Part shown: positions 5,453-9,971 of the stretch, in pieces | How the letters are laid out: each line of letters begins with the position of its first letter | How positions within the stretch are numbered: the first letter of the stretch is position 1 | From: an uncultured Oscillospiraceae bacterium | GTDB lineage: Bacteria > Bacillota > Clostridia > Oscillospirales > Oscillospiraceae | Reading direction: 5' to 3' | NCBI GenBank assembly: GCA_934572355.1 | Contig: CAKTKV010000049.1 | Span: forward strand, 1-9,971 | Length of the DNA: 9,971 nt | Position numbers and translations under genes: made by a program | Notes under the pieces: model-generated | The model's database searches: none | The model's input: only the letters and a program-made list of their open reading frames with translations | What the model was told of the DNA's origin: nothing

Positions 5453-6706
5453 TTATTTCGCGTGGATATTTATAAACTCCGCCTTGAGCTTGGAGTACAT
5501 TATCTTCTGGCTGCTGTACAGACCGAAGTAGCCCGAGAGCATATAGGCGATGCCGCAGGCGAGCGCGAAATACACAAGGTCAGTCGAGCCGAAGAGCTCG
5601 ATGCTCAGGACGATGGACGCGACGGGACAATTGACCGCGCCGCAGAACACGCAGATAAGCCCGAGCGCCGCGGCAAAGCCCGTAGGAATGCCGAGGAGCG
5701 AGCCGAGGACGCAGCCGAGCGTCGCGCCGATGAAGAAGGTCGGGACGACTTCGCCGCCCTTAAAGCCGCAGCCGATGGTTATCGCCGTGAGGATGAGCTT
5801 CCAGAAGAAGGCGTCGGGCTTTGCCTGCCCCTCCTCAATGGCACGTTTGATTATATTCATGCCCGCGCCGTTATAGTCGCCGGTGCCGAGGATCGCCGTG
5901 ATGAGCACGACGAGCGCACCGCCCGCCGCGATACGCAGATACGGGTTCTTTATGAGCTTTGCAAACAGGTGCTCCGTCTTGTGCATCGACAGGCAGAACA
6001 CCGTGCTCATGAGTGAGCAGACGATAGCGAGCGCCGAGACCTTCAGCAGCATAAGCTCGGAGATCGGCTCGATGACGACGTCAAAATGCGTCGGGGCTAT
6101 GCCGAAGATGTTTGCCATCTCCAGCGCGAAGAGCGAGGACACGATGCAGGGGACGAGCGCGGAATAGTATATGACGCCCACGCTTATGACTTCGAGGGCA
6201 AAAAGCGTCGCGGTGAGCGGCGTTCCGAAGAGCGCGGCGAACACGGCGCTCATGCCGCAGAGCGTTGCAAGGCGCATGTCCTTATCGTCAAGGTGAAAAG
6301 CACGGCCTATATAGCAGCCGAGGCTGCCGCCTATCTGGAGCGCCGCGCCCTCACGCCCGGCGCTGCCGCCGAAGAGGTGGGTTATGGTCGTGGAAATAAA
6401 GATCGCCGGGACGAGCATAAGCGGCACCTTATCGCCGAAATGTATGGAATCGATAATAGCGTTGGTGTTCTCGTTCTCCATCCTTGTGAGCCGGTAGAGC
6501 CCCGCGATGAGAAGACCCGAGACCGGCAGGAGAAGCAGCAGCCACGGGTGTGCCATGCGCGTACCCGTCGCCCAACTGACGCTGAGGTTGAAGGCCGTGC
6601 CGACAAAACCGCCGACGATGCCCGTCACACCCGCGATAAACAGCCACTTGACGAAGGTCCATATATACTTCCAGGCGGCTTTGGATTCATCCTTAATAAA
6701 GTTCAT
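5453..6706 (-). CDS. CLC-family anion transporter, possible CLC-F fluoride/proton antiporter
   Basis: This is a 417-residue polytopic membrane protein with the CLC fold and no C-terminal CBS domains. The gating-glutamate motif is GSAGREGAALQ (114-124; E119), where chloride CLCs have GREGP. The second-half pore motif is GFKGGEVVPTFFIGATLG (314-331; E319) in place of GxFxP. The first pore motif GSGIP is absent: the matching region reads ENENTNAIIDS (77-87). As I recall, these changes, an Asn or Met replacing the GSGIP serine, a glutamate in GGEV and a tyrosine near 396 (here Y397), mark the CLC-F branch, which exports fluoride in exchange for protons. The glutamate equivalent to E. coli E203 is apparently Val173. 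The start overlaps the birA stop in ATGA (6706-6703), so it is co-translated with birA. Membership of CLC is sure; fluoride specificity is inference. Confidence 0.9.
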   Translation of the reverse strand: MNFIKDESKAAWKYIWTFVKWLFIAGVTGIVGGFVGTAFNLSVSWATGTRMAHPWLLLLLPVSGLLIAGLYRLTRMENENTNAIIDSIHFGDKVPLMLVPAIFISTTITHLFGGSAGREGAALQIGGSLGCYIGRAFHLDDKDMRLATLCGMSAVFAALFGTPLTATLFALEVISVGVIYYSALVPCIVSSLFALEMANIFGIAPTHFDVVIEPISELMLLKVSALAIVCSLMSTVFCLSMHKTEHLFAKLIKNPYLRIAAGGALVVLITAILGTGDYNGAGMNIIKRAIEEGQAKPDAFFWKLILTAITIGCGFKGGEVVPTFFIGATLGCVLGSLLGIPTGFAAALGLICVFCGAVNCPVASIVLSIELFGSTDLVYFALACGIAYMLSGYFGLYSSQKIMYSKLKAEFINIHAK

Positions 6707-7476
6707 GAAATATCTGTCCTTTTTCTCACGCTGACCTCGCCGAAGCGTATGGTCTCGCGCTCCCCTCCGCGCTCCACAATGAGCGCATAGTCCCCGTCGA
6801 TGCCGACGGCACGGGCGTTATATACCGTGTCGCCGCGCGTATAGGTCACAGCGCTGCCGACTGTAGCGCAGCGGGCGCGGTACTCTTCAAGAAAAGCCTC
6901 AGGGCCTTTGAGCCAGAGCGCGTACATCGCGTCAAGGCTCTCTATGAGCCGCGCGGAAAATTCTCTGATGTCCCATTTTCTTCCCGAGGCAAGGTACAGG
7001 GACGCGGCAATATCCCGCAGCTCCGGCGGGAACTCCGGCGTGTTGACGTTCACGCCCATGCCCATGACGACGCAGAAGCCGCCGGGCGTGGTGCAGCCCT
7101 CGGTCAAAATGCCGCAGAGCTTGCGTCCTCCGAGGAGCATGTCGTTCGGCCACTTGATGGAGACATCAAGCTCAGGCCATGCCTCAAGGCGGCGGCACAG
7201 CGCGACGGCGGCGCAGGAGGTGAGGCTCACGGTCTTTTCCGGGGGGCAGTCGGGCCGCCAGAGCATCGACAGGTACAGCCCGCCCTCAGGTGAGAGAAAG
7301 CTGCGCCCGAGCCGGCCGCGCCCCGCGGTCTGCTCGCTCGCCCAGAGCACCGTCCCGTCAGGCGCACCCTGCGCGGCAAGCTTCTTGAGCGCGTTGTTGG
7401 TCGAATCTATACTGCGCACGTACAGCACCGGCGCAGCGCGCTCTGCGTCAAGCCGGTTAAAGCCATAGTCATCCAT
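6703..7476 (-). CDS. birA: Biotin--[acetyl-CoA-carboxylase] ligase, monofunctional
   Basis: The 257-residue protein is a class I biotin protein ligase. It makes biotinyl-5'-AMP from biotin and ATP and transfers biotin to a lysine of acetyl-CoA carboxylase or other biotin carriers in the cytoplasm. Visible motifs are the substrate-entry STNN (25-28), the biotinyl-AMP-binding loop GRGRLGRSF (52-60), KWPND (108-112), RKLCGILTE (118-126) and MGMGVNVN (138-145). A C-terminal SH3-like domain spans about 205-252 (VGSAVTYTRG.., RFGEVSVR). The N-terminal winged-helix DNA-binding domain of E. coli-type BirA is missing, so this copy should not repress biotin genes. GAGGA at 7487-7483 is 6 bases before the ATG. 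The start overlaps the IMPase gene end by 8 bases and the stop overlaps the CLC start by 4, so the three genes are coupled. Confidence 0.95.
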   Translation of the reverse strand: MDDYGFNRLDAERAAPVLYVRSIDSTNNALKKLAAQGAPDGTVLWASEQTAGRGRLGRSFLSPEGGLYLSMLWRPDCPPEKTVSLTSCAAVALCRRLEAWPELDVSIKWPNDMLLGGRKLCGILTEGCTTPGGFCVVMGMGVNVNTPEFPPELRDIAASLYLASGRKWDIREFSARLIESLDAMYALWLKGPEAFLEEYRARCATVGSAVTYTRGDTVYNARAVGIDGDYALIVERGGERETIRFGEVSVRKRTDIS

Positions 7477-8257
7477 TTATTATCCTCAGCGCCTCATGCA
7501 CGGCTCCCGCGCTGCCGGCGACGATGGAAGACTTGCGCCCGTCCATGGGCAGCTCGCTTCCGTCGGCGGCAAGGGCGATGCCGCCCGCCTCGCGCACGAT
7601 GAGCATGCCTGCGGCAAAGTCCCAGAGCGACACGCTCTGCTCAAAATACACGCCCGCGCGCCCCGCGGCGGCGGAGCAGAGGTCGAGCTCCGCGGAACCC
7701 TCGCGTCGGATATCCAACGAGGCAATGAAGAGCTTTTTGATTATCTCAAAGGTCTCATCGGCAAGCTCTGGACTGTAGGGGGACGTGCCGCAGCAGACGA
7801 CCGTCTCCGACAGCGGCGCATCCTCGACGTGTATCGGGCGGCCGTTGAGCCATGCACCCTCGCCCGAGAGCGCGGTGAACTGCTCGTCCAGATATGGGTT
7901 ATACACCGACGCCGCGCGCAGCTCGCCGCGGCTCATATATGCCACGGATATGCAGCTGTGCCCGAAGCCGCGGACAAAGTTCATTGTCCCGTCAATGGGG
8001 TCGATGATGAAAAGATGCTCCGCGTCCGTCGGGTCCTGCTGCCCGTTCTCCTCGCAGAAGAAGTGCGCGCCCGGAACGTCCCGGCTCAGCCGCTGCATGA
8101 GCAGCTCCTGTATGCGCCGGTCGTACTGCGTGACGACATCACGGTGCCCGGTCTTGCACTCGGCAAGCATCCCGTGCGCCTGCATCATCAGCTCCGCCGC
8201 CTCATGCTGCGCGGCGGTGATATGGTCAAGAATTTTGGTATCATATTTTTCTGTCAT
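7469..8257 (-). CDS. Inositol monophosphatase family protein
   Basis: This 262-residue protein has normal family length. It is a Mg2+-dependent, lithium-sensitive type of sugar-phosphate phosphatase. The family covers inositol-1-phosphate, fructose-1,6-bisphosphate, histidinol-phosphate and 3'-phosphoadenosine 5'-phosphate hydrolases, so the substrate is open. Metal-site motifs are complete: DVVTQYD (40-46), FFCEENG (66-72, with E69/E70), IDPIDGTMNF (85-94, with D86 and D89) and the C-terminal LWDFAAGMLIVREAGG (211-226, with D213). It is soluble with no signal peptide. The ATG at 8257 has a near-perfect AGGAGGG (8270-8264) 6 bases upstream, the strongest ribosome site in this operon. It is the first gene of the transcript that continues into birA and the CLC transporter. 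No inositol, histidine or sulfur gene is nearby to narrow the role. Confidence 0.93.
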   Translation of the reverse strand: MTEKYDTKILDHITAAQHEAAELMMQAHGMLAECKTGHRDVVTQYDRRIQELLMQRLSRDVPGAHFFCEENGQQDPTDAEHLFIIDPIDGTMNFVRGFGHSCISVAYMSRGELRAASVYNPYLDEQFTALSGEGAWLNGRPIHVEDAPLSETVVCCGTSPYSPELADETFEIIKKLFIASLDIRREGSAELDLCSAAAGRAGVYFEQSVSLWDFAAGMLIVREAGGIALAADGSELPMDGRKSSIVAGSAGAVHEALRIING

Positions 8258-8295
8258 AGCTGTCCCTCCTGTGGACCGGTGTTCTGACAGCGGTT

Positions 8296-8324
8296 AGAAT
8301 ACTACGATTATACGTGAAAATCAA
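8296..8324 (-). promoter_or_regulatory. Candidate promoter of the IMPase-birA-CLC operon
   Basis: On the - strand, TTGATT (8324-8319) and TATTCT (8301-8296) are 17 bases apart, about 40 bases before the IMPase start. A TATAAT also lies in the spacer (8312-8307), but with no matching -35 box at the right distance. The short leader carries no obvious riboswitch. Confidence 0.5.
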
Positions 8325-8345
8325 GCTCCTCCACCATATTACCCC

Positions 8346-8374
8346 TTTTGCATTACGCACAGGTGTGGTATAAT
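8346..8374 (+). promoter_or_regulatory. Promoter of fhs with extended -10
   Basis: A perfect TATAAT (8369-8374) is preceded by TG one base upstream (8366-8367), an extended -10. The -35 is weak: TTTTGC (8346-8351) at 17 bases, or TTGCAT (8348-8353) at 15. The transcript would start near 8381, leaving a leader of only about 30 bases before fhs. The promoter is back to back with that of the IMPase operon. Confidence 0.65.
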
Positions 8375-8409
8375 TTTATAGTTTTAGTTTTCCTGAAAGG
8401 AGAGGTGCC

Positions 8410-9971
8410 ATGTTATCTGACATAGAGATCGCCCAAGCCTGCAAAATGCTCCCTATAACGGAGGTCGCGGACAGGCTCGGCATTGAAAATAAATACCTCG
8501 AACAGTACGGCAGGTACAAGGCGAAGGTCGACCTGTCCCTGCTGGATGAGCGCAGGGGGCGCGAGGGTAAACTTATCCTCGTCACAGCCATCACGCCCAC
8601 GCCCGCCGGCGAGGGCAAGACGACCACGGCCATCGGCCTTGCCGACGGGCTGCGCCGCATAGGAAAAAACGCGGTGATCGCCATGCGTGAGCCGTCGCTC
8701 GGCCCTGTGTTCGGCATAAAGGGCGGCGCATGCGGCGGCGGCAGGGCGCAGGTCGTCCCGATGGAGGACATTAACCTGCACTTCACCGGCGATATCCACG
8801 CCATCGGCGCGGCAAACAACCTCCTCGCCGCGATGCTCGATAACCATATATATCAGGGAAACGCCCTCGGCATCGACCCCGAGAGCATCACATGGACGCG
8901 CTGCGTGGACATGAACGACCGCCAGCTGCGCTGTGTGCGCGACGGTCTCGGCGGCAGGACGGGCGGCGTACCGCGGGACGACCGCTTTGAGATAACCGTC
9001 GCGACGGAGACGATGGCGATCTTCTGCATGGCGAGTTCCGTTGACGACCTCAAGGCGCGCCTTGCGCGCATCATCGTCGGCTACACCTATGACGGAAAGC
9101 CCGTCACCGCGGGCGACCTCAAGGCCGTCGGCGCGATGGCGGCGCTCCTGAAAGACGCGATAAAGCCGAACCTCGTGCAGACGCTGGAGGGGACTCCCGC
9201 ATTTGTTCACGGCGGCCCGTTCGCAAACATCGCCCACGGCTGCAACAGCGTCACCGCGACGCGCATGGCAATGCGCCTCGGCGACTACGCCGTGACCGAG
9301 GCGGGCTTCGGTGCTGACCTCGGCGCGGAGAAGTTCCTCGATATAAAGTGCCGCCTCGCGGGGCTCACGCCTTCGGCTGCCGTCGTCGTGGCAACGGTGC
9401 GCGCGCTCAAGATGCACGGCGGACTTGCGAAGGATGAGCTCTCGAGCGAGGACCTCGCGGCTCTCGAGCGTGGGCTGCCGAACCTGCTGAGGCACGTGGC
9501 AAACATGAAGGATGTATACGGTCTGCCGACCGTCGTCGCGATCAACCGCTTCCCGACCGACACCGAGGCAGAGCTTGATTTAGTGCGCGGGCGCTGCCGC
9601 GAGCTCGGCGTGGAGGTCGCGCTGAGCGATGTCTGGGCGCAGGGCGGTGCGGGCGGCACGGAGCTTGCCGAGGCCGTAGTAAAGCTCTGCGAGCAGCCCT
9701 GTGATTTCCGCTTTGCATATGAGCTTGACGGCGGCATTGAGGATAAGCTGCGCGCCGTCGTGCGGCGCGTCTACCGCGGGCGGAACATTGAAGTTCTCCC
9801 CGAGGCCGCCGCGCAGATAGACCGGCTCACAGCGCTCGGCATGGCGCACATGCCCGTGTGCATCGCGAAGACGCAGTACAGCTTCTCCGACGACAAGATG
9901 AAGCTCGGCGCGCCGGAGGATTTCACCGTGACCGTGCGCGAGGTCAAGGTCTCCGCCGGGGCGGGCTTCAT
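8410..9971 (+). CDS. fhs: Formate--tetrahydrofolate ligase (3' end outside window)
   Basis: The frame from ATG 8410 stays open to the window edge, giving 520 codons; the family is usually about 555-560 residues, so only the last few dozen are missing. The enzyme joins formate to tetrahydrofolate using ATP, making 10-formyl-THF for purines and, in acetogens, the methyl branch of the Wood-Ljungdahl pathway. Visible signatures are the ATP loop [12 protein letters not shown] (62-73), [19 protein letters not shown] (93-111), [13 protein letters not shown] (116-128), [15 protein letters not shown] (266-280), and the C-terminal [11 protein letters not shown] and VSAGAGF. Small departures from the usual sequence are Tyr in DNHIYQGN, where I expect His, and CGGGR, where AGGGY is common. 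AAAGGAG (8396-8402) is 7 bases before the ATG. Presence of fhs alone does not prove acetogenesis, as many fermenters have it. Confidence 0.97.
   Translation, partial: MLSDIEIAQACKMLPITEVADRLGIENKYLEQYGRYKAKVDLSLLDERRGREGKLILVTAITPTPAGEGKTTTAIGLADGLRRIGKNAVIAMREPSLGPVFGIKGGACGGGRAQVVPMEDINLHFTGDIHAIGAANNLLAAMLDNHIYQGNALGIDPESITWTRCVDMNDRQLRCVRDGLGGRTGGVPRDDRFEITVATETMAIFCMASSVDDLKARLARIIVGYTYDGKPVTAGDLKAVGAMAALLKDAIKPNLVQTLEGTPAFVHGGPFANIAHGCNSVTATRMAMRLGDYAVTEAGFGADLGAEKFLDIKCRLAGLTPSAAVVVATVRALKMHGGLAKDELSSEDLAALERGLPNLLRHVANMKDVYGLPTVVAINRFPTDTEAELDLVRGRCRELGVEVALSDVWAQGGAGGTELAEAVVKLCEQPCDFRFAYELDGGIEDKLRAVVRRVYRGRNIEVLPEAAAQIDRLTALGMAHMPVCIAKTQYSFSDDKMKLGAPEDFTVTVREVKVSAGAGF

Noticed and set aside
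5300..6790. Long + strand frames (238 and 234 codons) opposite the CLC gene
   Set aside because: Charged, repetitive Arg/Glu/Ala composition with no domain; they mirror codon bias of the CLC gene on the other strand.
8258..8295. Fluoride riboswitch ahead of the operon containing the CLC gene
   Set aside because: The leader is about 40 nt and lacks the GAUGG/UGAUG-type conserved elements and pseudoknot arms; birA and IMPase coding sequence directly precede the CLC gene.
8375..8409. ZTP (pfl) or THF riboswitch upstream of fhs
   Set aside because: These RNAs can precede fhs or folate genes, but the leader here is about 30 nt and contains only the ribosome binding site.
8413..9495. 360-codon reading frame on the - strand opposite fhs
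   Set aside because: It is the antisense shadow of fhs, whose + strand frame carries all family signatures. The shadow has low-complexity Arg/Ala/His-rich composition typical of antisense GC-rich frames and no recognisable domain.

Overview
The window is about 10 kb of moderately GC-rich, gene-dense chromosomal DNA. It looks like a Gram-positive anaerobe of class Clostridia, perhaps a gut Oscillospiraceae/Ruminococcaceae-type bacterium. The pointers are a DegV protein, an ECF-type sigma factor coupled to a one-pass membrane protein and a lipoprotein, an ANTAR regulator, a formate-tetrahydrofolate ligase, strong AGGAGG-type ribosome binding sites and U-tailed hairpin terminators. The lineage is inferred from gene content only. 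I see no tRNA, rRNA, CRISPR array, insertion sequence or phage gene.

Layout. Positions 1-528 hold the C-terminal part of a PHP-domain phosphoesterase, followed by a terminator. Positions 694-1554 hold a monocistronic degV-type gene, followed by two overlapping terminator hairpins. Positions 1764-4775 form a tight three-gene operon on the + strand: sigma factor, single-pass membrane protein (probable anti-sigma factor) and secreted lipoprotein. It ends in a hairpin shared with the convergent gene that follows. On the - strand, 4821-5375 is a stand-alone ANTAR-domain regulator with its own promoter and a perfect 18-bp palindrome at the expected transcription start. Upstream of it, also on the - strand and read from right to left, is a translationally coupled operon: inositol-monophosphatase family enzyme (8257-7469), biotin protein ligase (7476-6703) and a CLC-family anion transporter (6706-5453). 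A divergent promoter region of about 150 bp separates this operon from fhs on the + strand (8410 to the window edge), which lacks only its last few dozen residues.

How the genes work together. The sigma/membrane protein/lipoprotein operon looks like a self-contained cell-envelope signalling module: the membrane protein probably holds the sigma factor in check, and the lipoprotein senses or responds outside the membrane. The right half is one-carbon and biotin housekeeping (Fhs, BirA), with an IMPase-family phosphatase and an anion transporter sharing the birA transcript. The transporter's motifs resemble the fluoride/proton antiporter branch of the CLC family (CLC-F) more than ordinary chloride CLCs. 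The most unusual items are the sigma-factor module, the likely CLC-F protein without a fluoride riboswitch, and the palindrome-controlled ANTAR gene whose receiver-like domain seems to have lost its phosphorylation residues.
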